From Marinobacterium litorale DSM 23545 (GTDB lineage: Bacteria > Pseudomonadota > Gammaproteobacteria > Pseudomonadales > Balneatricaceae), in contig NZ_AUAZ01000015.1 of the NCBI RefSeq assembly GCF_000428985.1, positions 49,280-113,279 of the forward strand: a stretch of DNA of 64,000 bases. Direction: 5' to 3'. Shown piece after piece: positions 1-8,657 of the stretch. Each line of letters opens with the position of its first letter. The stretch's first letter is position 1. The position numbers were made by a program, and so were the translations under genes. The notes below the pieces were generated by a model. It had not been told where the DNA came from, did not search any database, and saw nothing but the letters and a program-made list of their open reading frames with translations.

Positions 1-1354
1 GCTCGGTTATCTCCTGATGCGTGCCAAACATTTCTAACGGTTCGCCGTTTTCTGACCATGAGGCCACTTTGCCTCGATCCAGCACCCAGACCCAGTGGCC
101 GTCCCGATGTCGCATGCGCACTTCCAGTTCGTAGTAGGGGCTCTCGCCATTAAAATGCTGTTGAAGGCGTCGGCCGGACTCTTCGAGGTCGTCGGGGTGG
201 GTGTGCGCTTGCCAGGTCTTGATTGATACTGGCTGCAGCTCCGCCAGTGAATATCCCAGAATCTCTGCCCAACGCTCGTTGTAGGTTGTCTCGCCGGTCT
301 GAACGTTCCACTCCCAGGTGCCCACGTTAGTACCTTCGATGATGCTGGTCAGGCGCTGGCGTTCGGTCTTCAGCTCCTGTCTGATCTTCATTTCTTTGCG
401 GAAATAACGCCGCTCCTTGCGCAAATAGAGAATTCCGGCGGCGACAACAGCGCCATAAGCGCTGCAAAGTGCGAGGGCGAGCCAGTGCCATTCAGCGTAA
501 GCAGCCTGTTTGTCGAACAGCGTTAGAACCACCAGCGGGTCGCTGAGCTGGAGCCCGGCAGGGGCGACGGTGCGAATGTCAAACAGTGCAGCGTCGGCAC
601 CGGGATAGAGATGGCCACCGGCCAGAGTGCGGCTTGAAGCGCTGGTGAGATGTTCTGTGACCGGCGAGTTCTCGGTCAGCCCCAGATTTGAGGGTGCATT
701 TTCCGGCAGCGCGGGTACGCTGAGTAGTTGCGAGCCACTACCGTGCAAAACGACAAACCGAACGCCTTTACTCTCTTCTCGTAGCTGTAGCTTCATCATG
801 TCGTGCAGGCGAGATGTGTTCAGTGAGGCAACCACAACACCGGTAAACTGGCTCCAGGGATCATTGACTTTGCGTGACAGTGTAAAGATCACATCATTGG
901 CCAGGCTGAGAAAAGGCGCACTCAGAATAAGTGTGGATTCATCATCAGCGTCCCGGGCCCGGGTGAAGTACTCCCGGTAAGAAAAATTCTGCCCGGTGAC
1001 AAAGCTCAGACTTGCAGCGATAGCATCCCCTGAGCTGTTGAGTACGGAGAAATTGTCCACGCTGCCAACCAGCGTATGCAGCCCCTCTGCCCGGGTTTCC
1101 AGGGTGCTCAGCGGAATGCGTCCGGTCAGGTATCGTTCCGCGCTTTGGCCCAGCATGGCGAGAACCGTATCCGCTTCCCGCAGTTGCTGCTCGAGTTGCT
1201 TCTCGGCCAGCGTGGAGCTGATATCCAGGTAATTGACGGCACGGGCGGTCTCCATCCGGTAGGTCAATGCCAGGACGACGACCAATGCACAACCCAGTAA
1301 TGCGATGAGCGCATTAAAAGCCAGACGTTGGCGTTGGTAGGTGTGTCGGGGCAT
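1..1354 (-). CDS. Membrane-bound Cache-PAS signalling protein, partial (C-terminus outside window)
   Basis: An open frame of 451 codons runs from ATG at 1354 off the left edge without a stop, so the protein is incomplete. Visible order: short basic N-terminus, a transmembrane segment at about residues 12-32, a periplasmic sensor region of about 250 residues with the look of a double Cache domain, a second transmembrane segment near residues 288-308, a linker, then a PAS_3-type domain (about 330-450) with the typical WEWNVQTGE start and an HPDD motif. The output domain is missing; by analogy it would be a GGDEF, EAL or kinase module. The shorter frames inside it on both strands are shadows. 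Function beyond membrane signal sensing cannot be assigned. Confidence 0.85.
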   Translation of the reverse strand, partial: MPRHTYQRQRLAFNALIALLGCALVVVLALTYRMETARAVNYLDISSTLAEKQLEQQLREADTVLAMLGQSAERYLTGRIPLSTLETRAEGLHTLVGSVDNFSVLNSSGDAIAASLSFVTGQNFSYREYFTRARDADDESTLILSAPFLSLANDVIFTLSRKVNDPWSQFTGVVVASLNTSRLHDMMKLQLREESKGVRFVVLHGSGSQLLSVPALPENAPSNLGLTENSPVTEHLTSASSRTLAGGHLYPGADAALFDIRTVAPAGLQLSDPLVVLTLFDKQAAYAEWHWLALALCSAYGAVVAAGILYLRKERRYFRKEMKIRQELKTERQRLTSIIEGTNVGTWEWNVQTGETTYNERWAEILGYSLAELQPVSIKTWQAHTHPDDLEESGRRLQQHFNGESPYYELEVRMRHRDGHWVWVLDRGKVASWSENGEPLEMFGTHQEITE

Positions 1355-1521
1355 AAACAACTCGGGTTAAAGAATACCGGTCAAACGGAAGCGACATGAT
1401 GAGCCCATATTAACATGTTGTGGCCCGGCGCAGGGGTAACCGACGCATCTGTTGAGCTGGGTCGTATTTCCGTCGTTTTACGGTGGTAGGCTGGTACGAC
1501 ACAGTAACGGGGAGAGCTGCA

Positions 1522-2454
1522 TTGAATAACAGGGACAGACTAAAAGGAATGATGGTAGGGCTGGCGGTGGGCGATGCTCTGGGCGCACCGGTGGAATTTA
1601 TGGAACCCGGTAGCTTTGAACCAGTCTCCGGCTATAGATCGGGTGGTCCCCACGGGCTTTTACCCGGCTACTGGACCGATGACACATCCATGGCGTTATG
1701 TTCGGCGGTCAGTTTGCACGAGTGTGGCGAGTTCAACCCAGCAGACCAGATAGACCGTTTTCTACGCTGGTTTCGAAAAGGCTATCTCTCTTCCACGGGA
1801 CGCTGTTTCGATATCGGCCGGCGTACCCTGGAAGCACTGGTCAGGTACGAACGCACAGGCGAGGTGTATGCCGGTGAAGAGTCCTATGACTCGGCGGGCA
1901 ATGGCGCGCTGATGCGGTTGGCGCCGGTGATAATCTACGCGCTGCAACACGCGCAGGACCCTCAAACCTTAGCCCGGGAGCATGGTCGGCTGACCCACGC
2001 TGATCCACGTTGTATCGAGTCCAATGCTGTATTTGCGCGTCTGCTTTCCGTGGTGCTGGAGGGGGTCGACAAAAGCCGTTTGTTGGAGCGTCTGGCTTCC
2101 TGGTCTTCCGAAATCAGTGATGTTGAAGTGGCGCAGGTGGTGGCTGGCTCTTACCGTGACAAGGTGCCCCCGGCGATTCGTGCATCAGGCTATGTGGTTG
2201 CTTCTCTTGAGGCAGCACTCTGGGCTTTTTATCGCAGCGATAATTTTGCCGAAGGGGCATTGATGGCGGTCAACCTCGGTCATGATTCTGATACAATTGG
2301 CGCAATTTTCGGACAGTTGGCAGGCGCTTTCTACGGCATTGAGGCCATTCCGACGGAATGGCGCGACGGGCTGTATCAGTATGATGCCATTGTTGAACTG
2401 ACCGACGCGATAATCGATGGAGTGACGATAGACCTGCCACCGGGTTGGAAATAA
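1522..2454 (+). CDS. ADP-ribosylglycohydrolase family protein (DraG-like)
   Basis: About 310 residues, the usual family length. Family motifs are visible: GLAVGDALGAPVEF near the N-terminus, WTDDTSMAL (first metal-binding acidic cluster), GNGALMRLAP in the middle and GHDSDTIGAIFGQLAGA near the C-terminus (second metal cluster). The family hydrolyses ADP-ribose from proteins or related substrates with a dinuclear Mg/Mn centre; the substrate here is unknown. I chose the TTG at 1522 because GGGGAG lies 7 bases upstream; an in-frame GTG at 1483 is the alternative and would add 13 residues lacking family similarity. The gene stands alone, 40 bp ahead of the c-di-GMP gene. No DraT-like transferase is visible nearby. 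Confidence 0.9.
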   Translation: MNNRDRLKGMMVGLAVGDALGAPVEFMEPGSFEPVSGYRSGGPHGLLPGYWTDDTSMALCSAVSLHECGEFNPADQIDRFLRWFRKGYLSSTGRCFDIGRRTLEALVRYERTGEVYAGEESYDSAGNGALMRLAPVIIYALQHAQDPQTLAREHGRLTHADPRCIESNAVFARLLSVVLEGVDKSRLLERLASWSSEISDVEVAQVVAGSYRDKVPPAIRASGYVVASLEAALWAFYRSDNFAEGALMAVNLGHDSDTIGAIFGQLAGAFYGIEAIPTEWRDGLYQYDAIVELTDAIIDGVTIDLPPGWK

Positions 2455-2493
2455 ACGGCCGGGGGGCCGGGTGCTCGCGTCACGGAGACAGAC

Positions 2494-4926
2494 ATGAGCG
2501 ACATTCTCCCGGACGCTGGACAAGAGATACGCAAAATACGGCGGTACTCGCTGCTGGCGCTGGTTATCTGGTCATTACTTTTTGCCGGTGCCTTTACCTA
2601 TTTCGAAGCGCTTAACGCCAATAGTGCGTTGGTACTGGCCCGGGAGACTGCGCTTGCCAATATCAATCGCGATACTGCGCTGCGGGCGTGGGTCAGTAGT
2701 CATGGCGGGGTGTTTGTGCCGCGCGCCAACGCCGAGCCCAACCCCTACCTGCCGCCGTCACAGAGGACCGATGAAACTGTTAGCGGTCAGTCGTTAACCC
2801 GGATGAATCCGGCCTATGTGCTACGTGACTTTTATCGTCACTACAGCGACGATCTGGGGATTCGCAGCCGCTTGGTGGGGCGCAGTCCGATCAATCCGGA
2901 GAATATCGGTGATGACTGGGAGCGTGACCGTCTACAGATGATGGTCTCCAGTGACCGGGTTCAGTATTTTGAAGTCACCGATATCGATGGCCGGCCGTTC
3001 CTGCGCGGGGTTCAACGGCTGCAACTTGAGCCCAGTTGCCGGGAGTGCCATCAGGCTGTCTCCGATCATCGCCAGCACCTGGGTGCGATCAGTGTTTCGG
3101 TGCCGATGCAGACCATACTTGCGCAACAGGAAGCGACCACCCGTCCGGTCTACCTGGGCAGTGGTGTTATCTGGTTTTGCGGTGTTGGCATCATTCTGCT
3201 TTTGAGCGAGTTAACCCAGCGCCGCATCAGCGAACGCGAAGAGTCCGAGCGGAAGCTTCGCCGCGCCGCTACCGTCTTTACCAGTTCGCATGAGGGTATT
3301 GTTGTTGCCAGCCTGAAAGGGGAGGTGTTAGCGGTGAATCCGGCGTTTACCTCGATCACCGGTTACCCCGAGGCTGAAATACTGGGACGTAACCTGAGCC
3401 TGCTGCAATCCGGACATCACGATAAAGCGTTCTATCAGAAGCTCTGGCAGTCGATATCCGAGAAGGGCTACTGGCGTGGCGAAATCTGGAACCGCAGACG
3501 CAGTGGCGAGGTGTATCCGGAATGGCTGACGATCAGTGCTGTAAAAGACTCTGCCGGGAAAGTAGCCAACTACGTTGGGGTATTTTCCGATATTTCGCTG
3601 ATCAAGCAATCTCAGGAGCAACTGGAGTACCTGGCCTATCATGATCCGCTGACCGGATTGCCCAATCGAGCCATGCTCAAGGATCGACTGGATCATGCCG
3701 TGGAGCGACTGCATCGCAGTGGTGCCCACGGGGCCGTGATGTTCATGGATCTGGATCGCTTCAAGGCGGTGAATGACAGCTACGGTCATCCGGTTGGGGA
3801 TGAGGTTTTAAAAAGCGTGGCCCAGCGTTTGGCTGGCCGACTGCGTGAAGGCGACACCCTGGCGCGGCTGGGTGGTGATGAATTCGTGGTGTTGCTGGAG
3901 GATCTGGAATCACCGGAAAGTGTCGCTGTGGTGGCACGTGATCTGATAACCCTGTTCAACCAGTTGTTCGATATCGGTGAGGACCGTCAGGTTTCGCTGG
4001 GGCTGAGTATCGGGATCTGTCTGTTTCCGGAGGATGCCGAGCACACTGACGATATTCTTCAGCATGCCGATGCGGCGCTTTATCAGGCCAAGCAAGCCGG
4101 GCGTAATACCTACCGTTTCTACACTGAAGCGTTGACTCAGGCGGCTCGCGAGAAGTTATCGCTGGAATCTTCATTAAGAATGGCGATCGAGCGCGATCAG
4201 CTGGTGCTGCATTATCAGCCGTTACTGGATCTGCAGACACGCAAGATAATCGGGGTTGAAGCTTTGGTTCGCTGGGATAGCCCTGAGCATGGCTTTATCT
4301 CCCCGGGCACTTTCATCCCTTTAGCGGAGGAAACGGGCCTGATTGTTCCCCTGGGTGAGTGGGTGATGCGCGAAGCCTGCGGTCAGATGAGAGCCTGGCT
4401 TGATCAGGGGCTGGAGCTGGGTACCGTGGCGGTTAACCTGTCGCCGGTACAGTTCCGCCATGAGGATCTGCTGGGTATGGTGCGCTCCGCCCTCGAGGAG
4501 AGTCGGCTCGACCCCCGCTATGTGGAGCTTGAGATCACTGAAAGTGGTTTGATGGACAACATCGAAGCGGTGGAATTGCGGATTGATCGGCTTAAGGCGA
4601 TGGGGCTGCGGATGTCGATCGATGATTTTGGTACCGGTTACTCCTCCATGGCTTATCTGCAGCGTTTTTCCATCGATAAGCTCAAGATCGATCAGAGTTT
4701 TACCCGGGCGATTGAAGAAAACCGGCTGGAGCAGCCGCTGGTTACTACAATCGTGAGCCTGGCCCGGAGCTTGAAGCTCCAGGTGTTGGCAGAGGGGATC
4801 GAAACGGAGGTTCAGCTCAATTATCTCCGTGCATTGGGTTGTGATTTGGGACAGGGATACTTGTTCAGCCGTCCATTGCCTGCGCAGGAGATCACGCGGC
4901 TTCTACAGCAATCACAAACGACCTAA
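2494..4926 (+). CDS. Heme-motif (DUF3365) sensor-PAS-GGDEF-EAL c-di-GMP protein
   Basis: 810 residues. Transmembrane segment at about 18-38; periplasmic DUF3365/Tll0287-like region with CRECH at residues 182-186, a CxxCH c-type heme attachment motif; second transmembrane segment about 222-240; PAS domain about 258-370; GGDEF domain with intact GGDEF at 460-464 and an RxxD inhibitory site five residues before it; EAL domain with EAL at 589-591 and the DDFGTGYSS loop. The protein can in principle both make and degrade c-di-GMP. A covalently bound heme would make it a redox or gas sensor; that part is inference from the motif. It starts at ATG 2494 shortly after the ADP-ribosylglycohydrolase and overlaps the convergent LysR gene by 4 bp. 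Confidence 0.93.
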   Translation: MSDILPDAGQEIRKIRRYSLLALVIWSLLFAGAFTYFEALNANSALVLARETALANINRDTALRAWVSSHGGVFVPRANAEPNPYLPPSQRTDETVSGQSLTRMNPAYVLRDFYRHYSDDLGIRSRLVGRSPINPENIGDDWERDRLQMMVSSDRVQYFEVTDIDGRPFLRGVQRLQLEPSCRECHQAVSDHRQHLGAISVSVPMQTILAQQEATTRPVYLGSGVIWFCGVGIILLLSELTQRRISEREESERKLRRAATVFTSSHEGIVVASLKGEVLAVNPAFTSITGYPEAEILGRNLSLLQSGHHDKAFYQKLWQSISEKGYWRGEIWNRRRSGEVYPEWLTISAVKDSAGKVANYVGVFSDISLIKQSQEQLEYLAYHDPLTGLPNRAMLKDRLDHAVERLHRSGAHGAVMFMDLDRFKAVNDSYGHPVGDEVLKSVAQRLAGRLREGDTLARLGGDEFVVLLEDLESPESVAVVARDLITLFNQLFDIGEDRQVSLGLSIGICLFPEDAEHTDDILQHADAALYQAKQAGRNTYRFYTEALTQAAREKLSLESSLRMAIERDQLVLHYQPLLDLQTRKIIGVEALVRWDSPEHGFISPGTFIPLAEETGLIVPLGEWVMREACGQMRAWLDQGLELGTVAVNLSPVQFRHEDLLGMVRSALEESRLDPRYVELEITESGLMDNIEAVELRIDRLKAMGLRMSIDDFGTGYSSMAYLQRFSIDKLKIDQSFTRAIEENRLEQPLVTTIVSLARSLKLQVLAEGIETEVQLNYLRALGCDLGQGYLFSRPLPAQEITRLLQQSQTT

Positions 4927-5804
4927 GACAGCTGCTTGACCGCCTTGTGAATCAGCCCCGCCAGGCGTCGGACACCCGGACTGGCCAGATCGGCATCACG
5001 CAGAATCAGGTAAAGATCGGCGTAGCGCTCGGCACCACTGGCCAAGGGTAGAGGTTTGAGTTCTCCCCGCTCCAGTTGATCGCGAATCTTGAACTCCGGG
5101 TACCAGGAAAAGCCGAGCCCCGCACTGGCGCAGCGGATCGATGTGCTCATATGGCTCACGGTCCAGCGCTGATCAGCGCCCAGCCAGCCCGCATCCAGAC
5201 TCCGGCTCCCCGAGTCCCGCACCACGAGCTGTCGGTACTGCCTCAGATCTGAGTGGGTGAGCGGGCGATCAAATCCATGTAGCGGATGCTGCGGATGGGC
5301 AACGGGGATAAAGCGTATTCTCAGCAAGGGATCACCGACAAATCCCGGCGGCACCCGGCTACTGATCACCAGCTCTGCGTCCCCTCGGGTCAATGTCTCA
5401 TCGGTACCACTCAGGGCGGTTTCCAGCAGTTCAATCCGCACAAAGGGCGCGTCTTCGGCATACGCCCTGAGCGCCTCAAGAATCACCGGCTCTGGGAAAA
5501 TGATATCAATGGCGATCCGAATCATCGCTTCTGACCCGCTGCTGTAGTGAGCCGCCAGCTCCTCGGTCAGGCGGGCATTCTCAAGCAGGGACTGGGCCTG
5601 ATGGTAGAGTGCGGTCCCCGCCTCGGTCAGCCGGGCCTTGCGGCCCTCGATACGAAAGACGGCCAAGCCCAGCTTTTCTTCCAGCCGCTGAATTGAATAG
5701 CTGACCGCCGACTGGCTTTTATCGAGTGCTTCCGCTGCCTGCGCATAGCCACCGTGATCGACCACGGCGACCAGTGTATGCCACTGTTCCAGAGTGATTT
5801 TCAC
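4923..5804 (-). CDS. LysR-family transcriptional regulator
   Basis: 293 residues with the typical winged helix-turn-helix at residues 1-60 (pattern VVDHGGYAQAAEAL then SQSAVSYSIQRLEEKLG) followed by a type 2 periplasmic-binding-fold effector domain. It is transcribed away from azoR-yqjG-pirin, with 155 bp between the two start codons, which is the classic arrangement for a LysR regulator controlling the neighbouring operon and itself. The effector is probably a quinone or other electrophile, by inference from the target genes. A perfect inverted repeat in the shared gap is a good candidate binding site. Confidence 0.93.
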   Translation of the reverse strand: MKITLEQWHTLVAVVDHGGYAQAAEALDKSQSAVSYSIQRLEEKLGLAVFRIEGRKARLTEAGTALYHQAQSLLENARLTEELAAHYSSGSEAMIRIAIDIIFPEPVILEALRAYAEDAPFVRIELLETALSGTDETLTRGDAELVISSRVPPGFVGDPLLRIRFIPVAHPQHPLHGFDRPLTHSDLRQYRQLVVRDSGSRSLDAGWLGADQRWTVSHMSTSIRCASAGLGFSWYPEFKIRDQLERGELKPLPLASGAERYADLYLILRDADLASPGVRRLAGLIHKAVKQLS

Positions 5805-5854
5805 GGGACCCGGCTCCTGCTCTGACGTTGGTTCGATGCGTTTATCTCTTTTAT

Positions 5855-5869
5855 ATCAGTAAAACTGAT
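5855..5869. promoter_or_regulatory. Candidate LysR-type operator between lysR and azoR
   Basis: ATCAGT-AAA-ACTGAT is a perfect 6-3-6 inverted repeat that also satisfies the T-N11-A rule for LysR-family sites. A further half site GATCAGT lies at 5902-5908, in the position expected for the activation half near the azoR promoter; GATAAT at 5914-5919 could be its -10 element. Assigning it to the adjacent LysR protein is inference from position. Confidence 0.6.
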
Positions 5870-5959
5870 CAAATAGAGCTGTTTATTCGCATTTAATATC
5901 CGATCAGTGAATAGATAATAGGAAGCGTAGTCATCATTCATCGAAAACGGAGTCACTTC

Positions 5960-6562
5960 ATGGCTAAGCTTCTGTATGTAAAAAGCAGTATTTTTGGTGA
6001 TCAGGGTCAGTCCAGTCAGCTGGCAGAGTCGCTGATCAATGACTGGAAAGCGCAGAACCCAGGCGGGGAAGTGGTCGAGCGTGATCTTGCCGGTGATCCG
6101 ATCCCACACTTGGATGCGGGACGTTTTAACGCATTTATCACCGACCCTCAGGAGCGTACTGCCGAGCAGCATGCGGTGGTGGAGTTCTCAGACGCCCTGA
6201 TCGACGAGATTCGTCAGGCCGACAGCGTTGTTATCGGGGTGCCGATGTACAACTTCGGCGTGCCGTCGCAGATGAAAGCGTGGATTGATCATCTGGCTCG
6301 CGCCGGCGTCACCTTTAAGTACACTGAGTCGGGCCCTGTCGGGCTGTTGGAAGATAAGCCGGTCATTTTACTGGCCACGCGCGGCGGGCAGTACAAAGAC
6401 GATGGACTGGACTACCAGATTCCCTTCGTCAAACAGTTCCTGGGCTTCATCGGACTCAACGATACCCGGGTGATCTTTGCCGAAGGGCTGGCAATGGGGG
6501 ATAGCGTCAAAGATCAGGTGTTGAGCGCGGCGCGCCGCAGCCTAGGCGAGCAGCTACAGTAA
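5960..6562 (+). CDS. azoR: FMN-dependent NADH-azoreductase / quinone reductase
   Basis: 200 residues, the standard AzoR length, with flavodoxin-like fold motifs: KSSIFGDQGQSSQLAE for phosphate binding of FMN, PMYNFGVPSQMKAWIDHLARAGVTF around the flavin site, and ATRGG. The enzyme reduces quinones and azo dyes by two-electron transfer from NADH in the cytoplasm, preventing redox cycling. First gene of an apparent operon with yqjG (36 bp gap) and a pirin, under the divergent LysR regulator. Confidence 0.95.
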   Translation: MAKLLYVKSSIFGDQGQSSQLAESLINDWKAQNPGGEVVERDLAGDPIPHLDAGRFNAFITDPQERTAEQHAVVEFSDALIDEIRQADSVVIGVPMYNFGVPSQMKAWIDHLARAGVTFKYTESGPVGLLEDKPVILLATRGGQYKDDGLDYQIPFVKQFLGFIGLNDTRVIFAEGLAMGDSVKDQVLSAARRSLGEQLQ

Positions 6563-6598
6563 TCCGAGTAATGAAACGGATAATCAGGGGAGGTCAGC

Positions 6599-7588
6599 AT
6601 GGGGCTACTGGTCAATGGTCAATGGCAGGATCGGTGGTATGACACCGATTCTCACGGTGGGCGTTTCGAGCGGGATAGCGCGCGGTTTCGCAACTGGGTC
6701 ACATCTGACGGCGCAGCAGGTCCATCCGGTGAGGGGGGCTTTGAGGCAAAGGCTGGTCGCTACCATCTGTATGTCTCCTATGCCTGCCCCTGGGCGCACC
6801 GAACCTTGATTATGCGAGCGCTCAAAGGGTTAGAGGCACAGATTAGCGTAGATGTGGTTGACCCGCTGATGCTGGAAAACGGGTGGACATTGTCCGGTCA
6901 GTTTGAAGGTTCTACGGGGGACTCCCTCTACGGGGCGGAGTATCTGCATCAGGTCTACACCCGCAGCAAGCCTGATGCCTCGGGACGGGTGACTGTCCCG
7001 GTTCTGTGGGACAAGAAGCGTGAGCAGATTGTCAGTAACGAGTCTGCCGAAATCATCAGGATGTTAAATAGCGCTTTCGATGCGGCAGGTGCCAACGCGG
7101 GGGATTATTACCCGAGCGCCCTGCAGGATGAGATCGATAGCTGGAATGACCGAATCTACCCCGCTGTTAACAACGGCGTTTACAAAGCCGGGTTTGCGAC
7201 CTCTCAGGACGCATACGATGAGGCGGTGGAAGGACTGTTTGCGGAGCTGGACAGGATCGATGCTCATCTGAGCAAACAGCGGTTCCTGGCTGGTGACCGA
7301 TTAACGGAAGCTGATATACGTCTCTATACCACGTTGATCCGGTTCGACCCGGTCTATGTCAGTCACTTCAAGTGTGACCGTTATCGAATAGCGGACTATC
7401 CGGCGCTGTCGAACTATCTGCGGGATCTGTATCAGCGGCCGGCATTCCGGGACACCACCCGTTTCGATCATATCCGGAACCACTACTACCGTAGCCATCC
7501 CACTATCAACCCGACCGGCATCATACCGGTAGGGCCAGCGTTTGATCTAACAGCACCCCATGGGCGCGAGGAACTTGGTGATGACTGA
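6599..7588 (+). CDS. yqjG: Glutathionyl-hydroquinone reductase
   Basis: 329 residues, matching the Xi-class glutathione transferase family. CPW at residues 63-65 in YACPWAHRT carries the catalytic cysteine that attacks glutathionyl-hydroquinones and releases hydroquinone plus GSSG; the C-terminal all-helical GST domain follows, with the RYHxSH-like region replaced by RNHYYRSH. A good GGGAGG ribosome site precedes ATG 6599. Its place between azoR and a pirin fits a pathway in which quinones are first reduced or conjugated and then recovered. Confidence 0.94.
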   Translation: MGLLVNGQWQDRWYDTDSHGGRFERDSARFRNWVTSDGAAGPSGEGGFEAKAGRYHLYVSYACPWAHRTLIMRALKGLEAQISVDVVDPLMLENGWTLSGQFEGSTGDSLYGAEYLHQVYTRSKPDASGRVTVPVLWDKKREQIVSNESAEIIRMLNSAFDAAGANAGDYYPSALQDEIDSWNDRIYPAVNNGVYKAGFATSQDAYDEAVEGLFAELDRIDAHLSKQRFLAGDRLTEADIRLYTTLIRFDPVYVSHFKCDRYRIADYPALSNYLRDLYQRPAFRDTTRFDHIRNHYYRSHPTINPTGIIPVGPAFDLTAPHGREELGDD

Positions 7589-8426
7589 GTACACCGTGAA
7601 GCGCGTGATTCGTGCAATTGACAGCTCCGATGGTGCAGGGGTCCGGTTGCGCCGGAGTCTGGGACAGGGGGGGAATACCCGCATCGATCCATTCCTGATG
7701 CTGGATATGTTCTCGTCGGACAGCCCCGATGACTACATAGCCGGCTTTCCGGCTCATCCGCATCGGGGCTTCGAGACAGTGACCTACATGTTGGATGGCG
7801 TGATGCGTCACCGCGATCATCTGGGGCACGAAGGGCTGCTGCGTCCCGGTGGTGCGCAATGGATGACAGCCGGCAGAGGCGTAATTCACGAAGAGATGCC
7901 GCAGCAGGAGCAGGGTTTGATGCGGGGATTTCAGCTTTGGGTCAACCTGCCCGCTGCGGAGAAGATGAAGCCGGCGGCTTATCAGAATATTGAGCCGGAG
8001 TCCGTGGCCGAAACGAGTGACAGTCGGGGCAACCGGATACGTGTCGTGGCGGGTGAGCTGAACTTTGCCGATCAGCTTCTGCAGGGGCCTGTGGTCGGTG
8101 TCAGTCGCTCACCACTGTTTGCCGACATATCACTGGTCGGTGGCAGTGAGCTTGTGTTTGACCTGCCTGACGGTTTGGCGGGCTTCGTGTATCCGTTCGA
8201 GGGTGAGGCGTTGTTGGCCGGAGCCGAACTGGAAACCCATGCCGCCAATGAACTCTCATCGGGCAACCGGTTGCGACTGAACGCCAAAGAGCCCGCCCGC
8301 TGTCTGCTGGTGGCGGGCCGTCCGATTGGTGAGCCCATCGCCCAGTACGGCCCGTTTGTTATGAATACGGCCGAGGAGATAGAGCAGGCGTTGCGGGATT
8401 ATCGCGCAGGTACGTTGGCGAGCTAA
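7581..8426 (+). CDS. Pirin family protein (quercetinase-like bicupin)
   Basis: 281 residues. The N-terminal cupin carries the pirin metal site: HPHRGFETVTYMLDG followed by H and E in GAQWMTAGRGVIHEEMP; the C-terminal cupin has the expected WVNLP and GEALL segments. Pirins bind Fe or another metal, and some (E. coli YhhW) oxidise quercetin. I chose ATG 7581, which has GAGGAA eight bases upstream and overlaps the yqjG stop (ATGACTGA), over an earlier in-frame ATG at 7560. Third gene of the LysR-flanked detoxification operon. Confidence 0.93.
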   Translation: MTEYTVKRVIRAIDSSDGAGVRLRRSLGQGGNTRIDPFLMLDMFSSDSPDDYIAGFPAHPHRGFETVTYMLDGVMRHRDHLGHEGLLRPGGAQWMTAGRGVIHEEMPQQEQGLMRGFQLWVNLPAAEKMKPAAYQNIEPESVAETSDSRGNRIRVVAGELNFADQLLQGPVVGVSRSPLFADISLVGGSELVFDLPDGLAGFVYPFEGEALLAGAELETHAANELSSGNRLRLNAKEPARCLLVAGRPIGEPIAQYGPFVMNTAEEIEQALRDYRAGTLAS

Positions 8427-8525
8427 CCTTTTTACGTTTTTTGCCCGATACTTGGAAAAGTGATGGTGCCCCGATACTCTAGAGAAACACCTGTTTGATC
8501 GGGGTGTTCCTGTCGGAGGGCTTTT

Positions 8526-8639
8526 ATGGGGCGCTTTATTATCTTTGTGATCCTGGTGGTGCTTGTGGGGTTTTCGTTGAACTCCTGCGATCATGCCCTG
8601 GACGTTAAAAAGTCGTTATGGGATCAGGAAGAGCGCTAA
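8526..8639 (+). CDS. Hypothetical 37-residue single-span membrane protein
   Basis: ATG 8526 to TAA at 8637-8639 encodes 37 residues: a very hydrophobic segment (residues 4-18, FIIFVILVVLVGFSL), then NSCDH and a charged tail ending in QEER. TCGGAGGG lies 9-10 bases before the ATG. The cysteine after the hydrophobic stretch is loosely lipobox-like but lacks a good consensus. It sits between the pirin gene and pilU (18 bp gap). No family recognised; coding is inferred from the ribosome site, amphipathic layout and tight spacing only. Confidence 0.5.
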   Translation: MGRFIIFVILVVLVGFSLNSCDHALDVKKSLWDQEER

Positions 8640-8657
8640 CGGGCAGAGGGGAAAGGA

